DNA from: Dactylorhiza incarnata | Lineage: Eukaryota > Streptophyta > Magnoliopsida > Asparagales > Orchidaceae | Assembly: GCA_033032865.1 (NCBI GenBank) | Contig: JAWHQI010000266.1 | Location: 3,261,501 to 3,325,500, forward strand | Direction: 5' to 3' | DNA: 64,000 nucleotides | Part shown: positions 30,700 through 41,458 of the stretch, one piece after another | How positions within the stretch are numbered: position 1 is the stretch's first letter | Layout of the letters: every line of letters begins with the position of its first letter | Program-made: the position numbers and the translations under genes | Notes under the pieces: model-generated | The model's database searches: none | Told to the model about the DNA's origin: nothing | Seen by the model: only the letters and a program-made list of their open reading frames with translations

Positions 30700-31518
30700 A
30701 ATGGATATTCCTCCTAAGGACAGAACAGAAGAGGAAAGAAATTCAAATATTATTCGACAAAGAACACAACAACCAAGATTATTATTCTGTTTTCCTCTTC
30801 TTCCTCAAGTTCTCTCAGACAGAAAATAAGAAGAACTTTGTACAGGAAAACAAGGCTGCCGCTTCTTCTTCTTCTCTTACAGCAGCAAACAAACTAGAGT
30901 ACAAGGATCACAAGCTCATAACCCTTGTAATTCTTCTCTACCATAAGCAAGAGTTCATCTTATACAGATCCTGAAGAACATCAAAAGATCACAACTGTAG
31001 AAGGATTCATACAGCAGAATCCAATTCTCTTCTTTTTCTTCTTTACTTCTATTTATATTCTGTAACTGATAAAAAGTCCTTAAAATCCCTCTTTAAAGGA
31101 TTCAGTTGGTTCTAAGAGTCTCCTTATTAAAAGGCTCAGTGGTTCTAATTGTCTCCTTATCAAAAGATTTAGTGTGTGGTTCTAAGAGTCTCCTTATCAA
31201 AAGACTTAGTGCTAGTTCTAAGTGTCTCCTTATCAAAAGACTCGGGCATATATAGTGCAATCCTACCAAGTTGGTAGAAGAGTGGGCTACCCATATTTTG
31301 GGGAACCACTATAAAAATTTTGTGTCTTCCGTGTTTGCATTTCTATGATGTCTCTTTACTTCTTATTGTTTTCTGTGATTATATTATTCTGTGTTGGTAT
31401 TGCAGACTGTATAGTTATTAAAGTATTTTTATTGTGTGTGCATATTTAGGGTTAAAGTTTTTTAAAACTATATTCACCCCCTCTAAAGAAAACTCAGATG
31501 GCACATTGTGCACTTTCA
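30700..31518 (+). repeat. S1 5' LTR (left boundary uncertain)
   Basis: The right part aligns with the S2 LTR: repeated GGTTCTAAGAGTCTCC units, a CTACCAAG-TTGGTAG stem, GGGGAACCACTATA, a TTCACCCCCTCTA end and a GTGCACTTTCA terminus. The left part diverges, and no TG start could be fixed. 30576-30700 holds nothing else that I recognise. Confidence 0.7.
31108..31245 (+). repeat. Tandem hairpin minisatellite in the S1 LTR (4 units)
   Basis: Units start at 31108, 31141, 31178 and 31214 (33-37 bp). The consensus is GGTTCTAAGAGTCTCC, then TTATCAAAAGACTCAG. GAGTC and GACTC can pair around a 12-base loop in the best-preserved units. Confidence 0.85.
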
Positions 31519-31520
31519 AT

Positions 31521-31532
31521 TGGTATCAGAGT
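31521..31532 (+). promoter_or_regulatory. S1 primer-binding site
   Basis: TGGTATCAGAGT two bases after the LTR end ...CTTTCA; initiator-Met type. Confidence 0.85.
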
Positions 31533-31615
31533 GAGGTTGATCATAAAAAGGATAACACCTTGATTAAAAGATCACCTCTCACTTTTTTCTATATTTAAAA
31601 ACTATTTTCAAAAAA

Positions 31616-31785
31616 ATGAGTTCTAAGGACTATGCATTAACAAGACAACCAGTGTGTAACCTAAATAAGTTTACACTCTGGAAGGCCAGAATAAAACTAT
31701 ACAAGAACTCTATTGATGAAGACATCTTTGATGTTATTATTTCAGGTCCCCCAACACCTTACAAGATAGAGGCCAGTAGATCTAC
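31616..31785 (+). pseudogene. gag: S1 gag, N-terminal piece (interrupted by C1)
   Basis: MSSKDYALTRQPVCNLNKFT... continues to FDVIISGPPTPYKIEASRS. It aligns with the start of S2 gag (MAQIKDYASTRPPICNLEKY...). It is cut by C1 at the TSD TCTAC (31781-31785). After that, the apparent ORF reads into the C1 LTR and is meaningless. It resumes at 38327. Confidence 0.88.
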
Positions 31786-32975
31786 TGTTGAAAATGTTGA
31801 AGTGGAAGTTGTGGAGTTGGCGGTCTGGGGGGAGACCGCGCGGTCTGGTCTGACCGCACGGTCTTGCGGTCTCCTCTGTCAGTCTGACCTCTCTGGTCTA
31901 GCCGCGGGCTTCTCGGTGTGACCGTCGTTCTTCTGTCCAAGGGTGCCGAGGTGAGGCCGCGCGGTCTGGTCGTGTGACCGCGTGGCGAGCTGGTGTCATC
32001 TCGCAATCTGGTGCTTGTGATCGCGTTGTGGGGGTAGCCCGGTCTGGTGGCTGTCCGGTTTCTTTGTGGTGCACGTGGACTAAGGTCTTCTTAGTCGCGC
32101 GGTCTCCGGTTTGTGTTCTTATGGCTGGTTCTTCGGCGATCAGCTGGTATATGCGGTCACAGGTGGTTGGTCGACTTGGCGGGCTGTTGCCCTAGTCGGC
32201 CTGGTGTGTTCGTAGTCTCTGGAGGAGGACGGGTGGCGAACACAGGTGGTGAGCGTCATGACCGGGCGAGTTGTCATGATTGTGCGGCTTCAGTTGAAAT
32301 CGGCGAGCTCACTAAGAAGGAGGATCTTTTGCTGATCACGCGGGTTGACCGGTCTGGTCGCCCGGTCAAGGGTGGTGACTTTATCTCATAGGGCGGTGAC
32401 TGGATCAGGTCGCCCTCCTATAAATAGGAGTCACTGTAGCAGCAAAATTAATCGCACCAAGTGTAAGCTGAGCTCGCGTCCTGTTCTTGCAGTCTCTTTT
32501 TTATGACCGGCCGGTTAGCTGATCGAACTTGTTTTGTGCAGCTTCTGCGGATTGTGCGGGTAGCAGCAGTCACCTCCTCTTCTGAAGGTGTTCGGGTGGT
32601 CTCGCGGCTTGCAGTGCGGGTTGTTGGAGTTCGGGAGGAACAGTGGAGTCCGGGAGTTTGCGGGGTTCTCGGTTGGTGTTGTTCAAGGCGCAGGCAGGCA
32701 GTTCGGGCGGTCTTGTTTTCTAGCCGAGCGGATTGTCAGGTCGGGCGGTCAGGCGGTCTCGAGAAGTCAGACCGCTATTTTTCCTTTCAGCTATTTTTCT
32801 CTTCCGTTTTTTGTGTACTAGCGAAATCATGTCTCGCCATGTATACCTCGCCCTGTAATGAAGAATTTTGCTTGATCAATAAAGATTGTGTTTGCTTCAT
32901 GTGTTTCTGGTTGATTGGCTTGAACTTTTAGTTATACAATTCCTGCTCACTCCTAGATCTACGGAAAATTTCACA
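31786..32975 (+). repeat. C1 5' LTR
   Basis: 1190 bp. Near its start are abutting dyads GCGGTCT-N6-AGACCGC (31820-31839) and GCGGTC-N6-GACCGC (31840-31857), with many further GGTCTG/GCGGTC words to about 32370. TATA box at 32419, AATAAA at 32878. Short ORFs in it recur in the other LTR and are not credible genes. Confidence 0.95.
32419..32428 (+). promoter_or_regulatory. C1 LTR TATA box
   Basis: TATAAATAGG in the 5' LTR; same element at the equivalent place in the 3' LTR (about 37765). Transcription of the genomic RNA would start about 30 bases downstream. Confidence 0.7.
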
Positions 32976-32987
32976 TGGTATCAGAGC
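32976..32987 (+). promoter_or_regulatory. C1 primer-binding site
   Basis: TGGTATCAGAGC immediately after the LTR end TTTCACA; perfect 12-base initiator-Met type. Confidence 0.92.
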
Positions 32988-33063
32988 TAGGTTGGAGTGG
33001 ATAGAGCAGTGAATAACTAAAAGTTGCCATCGCCTTTGTGAAGAAGGAACCAGTGGTAGAGTC

Positions 33064-36000
33064 ATGGAAGCAAGGGGTCTTGGAATTGAGATGCTTACAT
33101 CGACTAACTTTAAGAAGTGGAAGTCGTGTATGCAAAGTTATCTTCTAGATGAGGACCTCTAGGAGGTGGTTGGAGGAGAGAGCACGGAGGAAGTTATCCT
33201 GATTGGGAACAATGGTCACGAGGTGAGGAACTGGAGGCGGATTAATGCCAAAGCGGAGTTCGCCCTGAAGAGGGCAATATCACCTGACTTGTTTGATCAC
33301 ATCTTGGGGTGTGGATCAGCTGCTGAGATCTGGAGAGCCCTGGATGGGCTGTTTAACAAAAAGAATGTGGCAAGACTTCAATTCCTGGAGAATGAGCTGG
33401 CCAGATCGGCTCAAGGTGATCTTTCTATCTCTACGTTCTTCTTGAAGATGAAGAACCTGTGTGCTGAGATTTCAGCACTGGATCCTGACGAGCCAATTTC
33501 TGAGGCGAAGCTGAAGAGGCACATCATCCATGGCTTGCGGAAGGAATATGTTGCCTTTGTGATGTCGGTGCAGGGTTGGGCAAATCAGCCATCTCTGCTG
33601 GAGCTGGAAAATCTGCTTATATCGCAGGAGAGCCTGGCAAGGCAGATGGCGGGGGTGTCAGTGTCTGGGGGAGATGACGAGGTTCTCTTCCCGGGGAAGA
33701 AGAAGAAGTGGGATAAGAAGAAGACCGCTGGAGGAGGCAATGGGCCTTCAACTTCTGGACAGCAGGAGAGGGGCTATGCTTCTAAGGCTGAAGGGAAGAA
33801 GAAGGGAGAAGGACCCAAGTGCTTCAGATGCGGGAAGCTTGGTCACATCAGGAAGGATTGTCGGGTGAATCTTCAGCCGGGGCCTGCTGCTGCAGGAAAG
33901 GAGGAAGCTGAAGCCAGGCAGATTGATGGGGGATGGGGAGGAGCCTTCTCGGCTTCTGTTGGAGCTGCGACTCCTATCAACTATCAAGAGGACTGGATCG
34001 TGGACTCGGGGTGTGGTCATCACCTCACCGGGGACGAGTCGAAGCTTTCTTCTGCTCAGCCGTACTCAGGTAATGATGCCATTATTACTGCTAATAATAC
34101 CATGCATGTTGTCGAGAAGGTGGGGGTTGTTTCCTTGGGCAGTGATAGAGGGACGCTTACGTTGAAGAGTGTCTATCATGTGCCTGGAATGAGGAAAAAC
34201 CTCTTCTCCGTGACCAACGTTGTAGACGCTGGGTATCACGTTTTGTTTGGCCCAACAGAAGTGAGGTTTCTTCGGAATGTTGAAGCGGTGAAGGCGGAGG
34301 TCGTTCATGTCGGGAGGAGAGCAAAAGACTTGTTCGTTCTTTCGACAAGTTCTTATGTCGACAAGATGAGGACGAATGATAGTGCCGTGATATGGCACGA
34401 GAGGTTGGGGCATGTAAGAATGGATAAGATGAAGGCTATGGCGGTGAGAGGTCTGGTCAAGGGCCTGCGTAGTCTATCTTCCTACGGAGACGGTCATGTG
34501 TGCGTGGGATGTCAGTTCGGAAAGTCTCATCGACTACCGTTTGACAAGTCGCAGACAAGGAGTAGTGTGCCGTTGGAGTGCATCCACGGAGACTTGATGA
34601 GACCGACTGCTACCCCAAGCCTCGGAGGCAGCAAGTATATGCTGGTGTTGATCGATGACTACACCAGATATGTCTGGGTATATTTCTTGAAGGAGAAGGC
34701 TGAGGCGTTTGCCAAGTTTGTGGATTTCAAGGAGCTCGTGGAGGGTCGGCTTGGCCTGCGGGTTAAGAAGATCAGGACTGACAACGGAGGAGAGTTCACG
34801 TCTGGTGAGTTCTCTACTTTTTGTAGGAAGGCAGGCATCCAGAGGGAGCTTACTTGTGCGCATACTCCACAACAAAACGGAGTTGCAGAGCAGAAGATCC
34901 ATCATCTGACGGAGACCTGCAAGTGTTGGCTGCATGCCAAGAGTATCCCAAAGTCCTTCTGGGCGGAGGGAATGTCTTGTGCTGCCTACGTCATCAACAG
35001 GATGCCTCTCAGTCCCATCAATATGAAGACCCCGCATGAATTGATGTTCAAGGAAAAGCCAAGCGTGGCGCACCTTCGGGTGTTTGGTTCCACCTGCTAT
35101 GTGCATGTTCCAGATGCGCTTCGAACGAAGCTAGATGCGAAAGCAATGAAGCTAGTCTTCGTGGGTTATGATGATCGGAAGAAGGGCTGGAAGTGTATGG
35201 ACCCGGAGATGCAGAGATTTGTTGTATCTCGCGATGTAGTTTTCGACGAGGTGACGTCTTACAAGGGAAGTTCTGGTGTTGAGCTACCAGAAAGCAGGGT
35301 GGAGGAGCCGGAGAAAGCTGTGGAAAATCTTCAGGTGGAGCTGCCTGTATCACCAGGTGGTCCATCAATATCTAGTTCTGAGGCTGAGGCTTCTGGATAA
35401 GGAAGCAAGGGGAGCGATGCTCCGAGTATGTCTGGAAGGGGAGCTAGGGAAGAAGCAGCTGAAGATACTGCGAGTCAGGGGAAGGCGTTGCGGAGATCGA
35501 AGCGAACTATCATTGCCCCTGATCGCTATACTGGAGGAAACATGGTGAGCTTTGTCTCGTGTTTCTTTGCTGGTGCCTTGGATGAGAGGGAGTCATCGAG
35601 CTTTGAAAAGGCCAAAGGCGTGGAACAGTGGGATTCAGCTATGCAGGAAGAGATGAGTGCTCTTGAGAAGAATGCGACTTGGTCTCTGGTGCCCAAGCCC
35701 AAGGGTATCACCTCTGTGACATGTAAATGGGTCTACAAGCTCAAGAAGAAGGCTGACGGCTGTATCGAGTGATACAATGCTCGCCTTATGGCTCGGGGAT
35801 TCTCGCAGCAATACGGTGAAGACTATGAAGAGACATTCAGTCCGGTGGCAAAAATGATTTCAGTTCGGGTTGTGATTGCTTTGGCGGCATATTGGGGGTG
35901 GGAGATTTGGCAGCTCGACGTAAAGAATGCGTTCTTGTATGGCGAGATTGACAAGGACATCTTCATGGTCCAGCCGCCAGGCTTCGTATCTGAAGATTTT

Positions 36001-37137
36001 CCTGACTATGTCTGCAAGCTGAAGAAGGCCCTGTATGGGTTGAAGCAAGCGCCGAGGGCGTGGTATGGAAAGATAGTAGAATATCTCCTATTCTGTGGAT
36101 TTGGTGCTTCAGACTCAGACTCAAGCTTGTTCGTCAAGAAGAGCGGGGAGCTTCAAGTCATCGTGCTGCTTTACGTTGACGACATGATTGTGATGGGGAA
36201 TTTGAAGGAGGAGGTAGCAAAGCTTTGGGCTGAGCTATCCATCAGGTTCGAGATTAAGGACTTAGGTGAGCTTCACCATTTCCTTGGACTCGAAGTGCAG
36301 AGGAAGGGAAGTGGAGTGCTGGTGTCCCAGGCTAGATATGCGGAGCGAATCGTGGAGCGGTTCGGCATGAAGGAAGGGAAGTGCACTTCCACACCTCTGA
36401 AGAAGGCCATGAAACTTCGCAAGGATGAGGGAAGGATTCTGGAAGATCCGATGGTGTTCCGGGCTCTGGTTGGGAGCTTGATCAATCTGACGATTACCAG
36501 GCCGGATATTGCGTATGCAGTTGGCAGGGTGAGCCGTTATATGGCGGAACAACGGATGCCTCATCTACTAGCAGCCAAGAATATATTAAAGTATGTCAAG
36601 GCGACTTCGGATATGGGTCTCCTTTACAGGAGGGATGCGGACTTCGAGGTGCATGGGTACACGGATGCTGATTATGGGGGAGATTCGGATGATCGGAAGT
36701 CGACGTCTGCATACGTCTTCATGGCGGGCCCCACGGCTATATCATGGTGCAGCAAGAAGCAGGATTCCGTGTCTGTCTCAACCACGGAAGCGGAGTACAA
36801 GGCTTCGGCCTTGGCAGCTCAAGAAGCCATCTGGCTTAGGAGGTTGGTTGGAGACGTCCATAAGGAGGTTCGGGGTCCGACTCTGCTCCGCGGAGACAAT
36901 GAGAGTGCTCTCAAACTGGTTACTAATCTAGTTTGTCATGCGAGGACCAAGCATATCGAGATCGAGCATCATTTCATGCGTGAGAAGGTGATGGAGGGGT
37001 CTCTTTCGGTCGAGCATGTTCGGAGTCAAGACAATGTTGCTGACATCTTCACAAAGGCGCTGGCAAAGGGGCCGTTCACTCGGCTAAGGAGTTTACTTGG
37101 GCTGTTTTCAACTTCCCACTTCAAGGGGGAGTGTTGA
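33064..37137 (+). pseudogene. C1 gag-pol polyprotein with three nonsense codons
   Basis: A single-frame Ty1/copia polyprotein. Gag N-terminus MEARGLGIEMLTSTNFKKW, UBN2-type gag with HIIHGLRKEYVAF, and CCHC knuckle CFRCGKLGHIRKDC. Protease DWIVDSGCGHHLTGD. Integrase with finger HERLGHVRMD...CVGCQFGK, then HGDLM, RTDNGGEF and PQQNGVAEQK. RT with [24 protein letters not shown] and the catalytic YVDDM. RNase H with DADYGGD, STTEAEY and GDNESALKL. Stops: TAG 33160 (C2 has Trp), TAA 35398, TGA 35770 (C2 has Arg). The reading frame is otherwise unbroken, so decay is by substitution only. The terminal stop codon lies inside the 3' LTR. Confidence 0.95.
37123..37131 (+). promoter_or_regulatory. C1 polypurine tract
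   Basis: AAGGGGGAG directly before the 3' LTR start TGTTGA at 37132. It is translated as part of the polyprotein end (FKGEC). Confidence 0.9.
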
Positions 37138-38321
37138 AAATGTTGAAGTGGAAGTTGTGGAGTTGGCGGTCTGGGGGGAGACCGCGCGGTTTGGTCTGAC
37201 CGCACGGTCTTGCGGTCTCCTCTGGTGGTCTGACCTCTCTGGTCTAGCCGCGGGCTTCTCGGCGTGATTGTCGTTCTTCTGTCCAAGGGTGCCGAGGTGA
37301 GGCCGCGCGGTCTGGTCATGTGACCGCGTGGCGAGCTGGTGTCATCTCGCGATCTGGTGCTTGTGATCGCGTGGTGGGGGCAGCCCGGTCTGGTGGCTGT
37401 CCGGTTTCTTTGTGGTGCGCATGGACTAAGGTCTTCTTAGTCGCGTGGTCTCCGGTTTTTGTTCGCATGGCTGGTTCTTCGGCGATCAGCTGGTATATGC
37501 GGTCACTGGTGGTTGGTCGACTTGGCGGGCTGTTGCCCTAGTCGGCCTGGTGTGTTCGCAGTCTCTGGAGGAGGTCGAGTGGCGAACACAGGTGGTGAGC
37601 GTCATGACCGGGCGAGTTGTCATGATCGCGCGACTTCTGTTGAAGTCGGCGAGCTCACTAAGCAGGAGGATCTTTTGCTGATCACGCGGGTTTACCAGTC
37701 TGGTCGCGCGGTCAAGGGTGGTGACTTTATCTCATAGGGCGGTGACTGGATCAGGTCGCCCGCCTATAAATAGGAGTCACTGTAGCAGCAAAATTAATCA
37801 CACCAAGTGTAAGCTGAGCTCGCGTCCTGTTCTTGCGGTCTCTTTTTTGTGACCGTCTGGTTAGCTGATCGAACTTGTTTTGTGCAGCTTCTGCGGATTG
37901 TGCGGGTAGCAGCGGTCACCTCCTCTTCTGAAGGTGTTCGGGCGGTCTCGCGGCTTACAGTGCGGGTTGCTGGAGTTCGGGAGGATCAGTGGAATCTGGG
38001 AGTTCGCGGGGTTCTCAGTTGGTGTTGTTCAAGGCGCAGGCAGGCAGTTCGGGCGGTCTTGTTTTCTAGCCGAGCGGATTGTCAGGTCGGGCGGTCAGGC
38101 GGTCTCGAGAAGTCAGACTGCTGTTTTTTCCTTTCAGCTGTTTTCTCTTCCGTTTTTTGTGTACTGGCGAAATCATGTCTCGCCATGTATACCTCGCCCT
38201 GTAATGAAGAATTTTGCTTGATCAATAAAGATTGTGTTTGCTTCATGTGCTTCTGGTTGATTGGCTTGAACTTTTAGTTATACAATTCCTGCTCACTCCT
38301 AGATCTACGGAAAATTTCACA
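37132..38321 (+). repeat. C1 3' LTR
   Basis: 1190 bp, pairs with 31786-32975. The dyads are at about 37166-37203. It ends TTTCACA, followed by TCTAC. Confidence 0.95.
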
Positions 38322-38326
38322 TCTAC

Positions 38327-39776
38327 AACACAAGAAGTTGTGCCAAGGGCTGAGTGGACAGATGTAGATAAGAATCAGAAGGCATGTGATGCCAAGGCTA
38401 TGACATTCTGGTCTCCACTATGTCTGATGATATTTTCCAGAAAGTAGCTGGCTGCAAATCAGCAAAAGAGATCTGGGAATCCCTTTCTACATTGGAAGAA
38501 GGAAGCTCTGATGAAAGGAAAGACCTATAGTCCCTTCTCATATCCCAATATGAGAACTTTCAAAAGAAAGCTGAGGAAAGTGTTGCTGAAATGCATGAGA
38601 GATTCGACACTATAATAAATGAGCTGAAAGGTCTGGATAAAGAGATCTCTCTGACTGAAATAAATGACAAGCTCCTCATGTGTTTTCCAAGCACAGGAGA
38701 CTCAAGGATTTGGGCCATCAGAGAGTTCAGATGCCGTTGAGAGATCTTCACTGATGCCTTGCTAGGAAAGCTCAAATCCTATGAGCTACTATTGAAAAGC
38801 AGGGCTGAGATAGAAGCCAGGGAGGTTGTCTCAATTCCCATCCAAAGGAGTATTGCCCTGAAGGTTGTTGAAGGAGAGCCTTCCACTCCCGAAGATGGGA
38901 TGTTTAGCCTTTTAGCAAGAAGATTCAGAAAGTGGGTAAAGACAAGAAGATTCAAAAAGAAAAGAGTGGAGCTCAAAACCCAAATTTGATAAGACTCCAA
39001 AGCAGGAAGTTATATGCTTTTCCTGCAGAAAACCAGGACATATAGCTCCTGAGTGTCCTGAAGAGAAACATGACAAGAGCAGCCGTAGAAAGGAGCATAA
39101 AAAGAATAAGTACTCCAAGAAAAAGGACAAGAAGAAGGGAAGGGGTTTCATTGCTGAAGCCTGGAGTGACACAGAATCTGACTCAAGCTCCTTATCAGAG
39201 AGTGATGAAGAAACTGCTGCAGAAGCTTCTTGCCTGATGGCATTGGAGGACTCCTCAGACGATGAAGGAGATCAGGTAAGTCTCTTTGATGACTTTGAAT
39301 TTAATTCAGAAGAGTTTAAAAAATGCTTTAAGGAATTGTGTAATGATTATCTTAAAGTTCAACAAGAAATAGAAACAGTTGGGGAAGAGTTAGAAGACTT
39401 TAAAAAGGATGATTTGTATTCTATAAATTATGATCTAAGAAATCAAATTTGTAAAAAGGAATCAGAACTAACTAAAATAACTAATGAAAATCTAGCTTTA
39501 AAAGAAGAGCTTACAAAGGCAAAAGCCTTTGAGGACTCACTCAATGGAAGGAGTCAAAAGCTAAAAGATATTACACAAAATCCAGTTAGATTTGTTAGAC
39601 CTAGTGACTATCAAACAAGTGAGGGGAGTGTAGAAATTAAGGATCAGGACAACAATAATCCTGATAAAATCACTGTATTTAATAAAGTAAATCCTAATAG
39701 TGGGAAGAGACCTCTAGAGAAAAATAGTTCAGAAAAACCAATAAATCTAAATCAAAAGGCTAAAGTAAAAAAATAG
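38327..39776 (+). pseudogene. gag: S1 gag, main piece after C1
   Basis: Resumes the S1 gag: EWTDVDKNQKACDAKAM, SAKEIWESLSTLEEGSSDER, LLISQYENFQKK and SLTEINDKLL, with frame breaks near 38404, 38530, 38735 and 38990. The CCHC knuckle CFSCRKPGHIAPEC follows near 39018. A long Lys/Glu-rich acidic tail comes next, open from 39237 to 39776 and probably coiled-coil (EEFKKCFKELCNDYL..., NENLALKEELTKAKAFEDSL). It matches S2 gag throughout but ends 9 codons after KITVFNKVNPNSGKRPLEKN and lacks the CGTCGA-dyad block that S2 has at this point. Cannot be expressed intact. Confidence 0.9.
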
Positions 39777-40196
39777 AATCATTAAACATTTTGCAGATTT
39801 ATTGTACTTAGATACATTCTATGTACAATTTCAGTACCAAGATAATAAGCCTAAGTTTGGTAAGTCAATTCTCTGACATCCAAAAGGACACCATGAAAGA
39901 CTATTCTATTCTTTCATATCACCTTATAATAGTAAAAGCAAAGAGCTCAAGGTACCTGGGTACCTTCTAATGTTTGAGCTACTGATGCAGGAAAAGTTTA
40001 AGATTCTTCCCTCAGAGAGAATTAAGGGAAAGAAAGAACTAAATGTTCAATAATGAACTACATATATTCAAAGGGAGTGATCTCTACTCTAAAATTCTTT
40101 ATTATTTTTATAGTTCATAAAAAGTATTATTATAAATACTATTTTTAATAAAGATCATTGCTGGGAAAAATAACAAGAATTTTCTAAGAAAATACA
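39777..40196 (+). other. S1 region where pol is missing
   Basis: The short frame around 39945 reads QGTWVPSNV, like the end of SIRE gag (S3 has SFWVPKVN). Protease should follow, but instead there are stops and AT-rich DNA up to the C2 insertion (TSD ATACA, 40192-40196). After C2 the sequence is already the post-pol leader. Protease, integrase, RT and RNase H are therefore deleted from S1. Confidence 0.7.
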
Positions 40197-41369
40197 TGTT
40201 GAAATTGTCGAAGTGGAGAAGGGAGTCCGGCCGGTCTGGAGGCTGGAGACCGCAGAGACCGCGCGGTCTGCGCTGGTGCTCTGGCGGTTTGGTTCTGCGA
40301 TCTCTTCCTGCCTGTTGTTCTGGCGATCTGCTGTGATCAGCCAGTTTGTTCCCTGGTTTGGTCGCTAGCTCTGGCGACCTGCTGCGGGCTCTCCCAGTCT
40401 TGCTACTGGGCAGTCTGTTCGGCTGTTCTGGCAACTTGGTTCAAGTCGTCCAGATGTTTGTCTCTGCTTAGGCGATCTCAGGAAGGGTGGTCGCTGTGTC
40501 CGCATGGCTTGTGCGCGGGCTGCTGCTGACTTCGGTCTTGGACTGAATCTTGTCCAAGTGTTGTGTTCGCGCGGTCTGCCTTGTGAGACCGTTTGCGATC
40601 TGATGGGCGGTTATTGTATCTCGGTTTGTGCGGTGACGACATCCGTCTCTCCGTCTATAAATAGGGGTGCAGGGCCCGTCATTCCTAACAAGATTTGTAA
40701 GAACAAAAGCCCGGATTGGTTCTTGCGGACTCAAGTTTTGAGGTCGCTCGTTTTGGATGCGAGTTAACCGTTGTTGTGTTCGCAGGTTTGCGGTCAGCAG
40801 GGTGCGGTCTCCTTCCTTGGTGATTTCCGGTGGCTTGAATAAATAGTTCGTCTGCGGTCTGTCAGCGAACTGGTTTATTGTGTTCTTGTGCTGTTCGCAG
40901 TGAGCTCAGCGATCAGGCGACCTTCAGCGGTTAGGCGATCAGAGTTGCGGTCTGGCGACAGCTTCAGTTCTTTGTTCAGTTCAATAAAGCTTCAGTTCGT
41001 GCGGTCTGGGATTGCGGTCTGGCAGTGCAGGTTGTCTGCTTCTGTTCGCGCGGTCTCAAGGTGTTTCTGCGGTCTGACTGTGCAAGCGGTCTGGGAGTAC
41101 AGCAGAGCAAGCCGGGCAACCTGAGCCTTTTTGCGGTCTGTGCGGTCTCTGCTTTGGCAGACCGCCAGTTTCAGTTTTGGTGTGTTTGTTCTTCTCATCT
41201 CCGTGATTCTTATGAATCATGTCTCGCCATGTATACCTCGAAGTGTAAAGCAGTTCTGTTTCAATAAAGCTTTCTTGTGTTGCTATTTTTGGCATTGTGG
41301 TTGTTTGGCTATAACTCTTGTTGATACAACTCCTGCTTACTCCGAAACGGTCTTTCAAAAATTTTAACA
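40197..41369 (+). repeat. C2 5' LTR
   Basis: 1173 bp. It contains the perfect 14-bp palindrome AGACCGCGCGGTCT (40256-40269), many GCGGTCT and GGCGATCTG words, TATAAATAGG at 40656-40665 and repeated TTCAATAAAG words at about 40979 and 41260. Confidence 0.95.
40656..40665 (+). promoter_or_regulatory. C2 LTR TATA box
   Basis: TATAAATAGG, identical to the C1 box; same in the 3' LTR at about 45998. Confidence 0.7.
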
Positions 41370-41381
41370 TGGTATCAGAGT
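41370..41381 (+). promoter_or_regulatory. C2 primer-binding site
   Basis: TGGTATCAGAGT directly after the LTR end ...TTTTAACA. Confidence 0.92.
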
Positions 41382-41458
41382 GAGGTTTCTGGAGTGGATA
41401 AGCAGTGATCAACTAGAGTTGCCATCGTCTTTGTGAAGAAGAGACCACATAGATTGCC

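Larger units (their letters stand above)
31786..38321 (+). mobile_element. C1: complete Ty1/copia element, 6536 bp
   Basis: LTRs 31786-32975 and 37132-38321, both 1190 bp, start TGTTGAAAATG and end TTTCACA. Target duplication TCTAC lies at 31781-31785 and 38322-38326. One long polyprotein frame carries three stop codons and no frame breaks. The two LTRs show more scattered differences than those of gypsy2, so the insertion is probably older than gypsy2. Closely related to C2. Confidence 0.97.

Noticed and set aside
32503..32931. 142-codon ORF in the C1 5' LTR and its equal in the 3' LTR (37849-38277)
   Set aside because: Part of U3/R/U5 with the TATA box and polyadenylation-type signals; duplication follows from being an LTR. 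Not accepted as a gene.
40982..41290. Repeated TTCAATAAAG words in C2 as several separate polyadenylation sites
   Set aside because: Plausible, but the words are too common in AT-rich LTR DNA to call individual sites without transcript ends.
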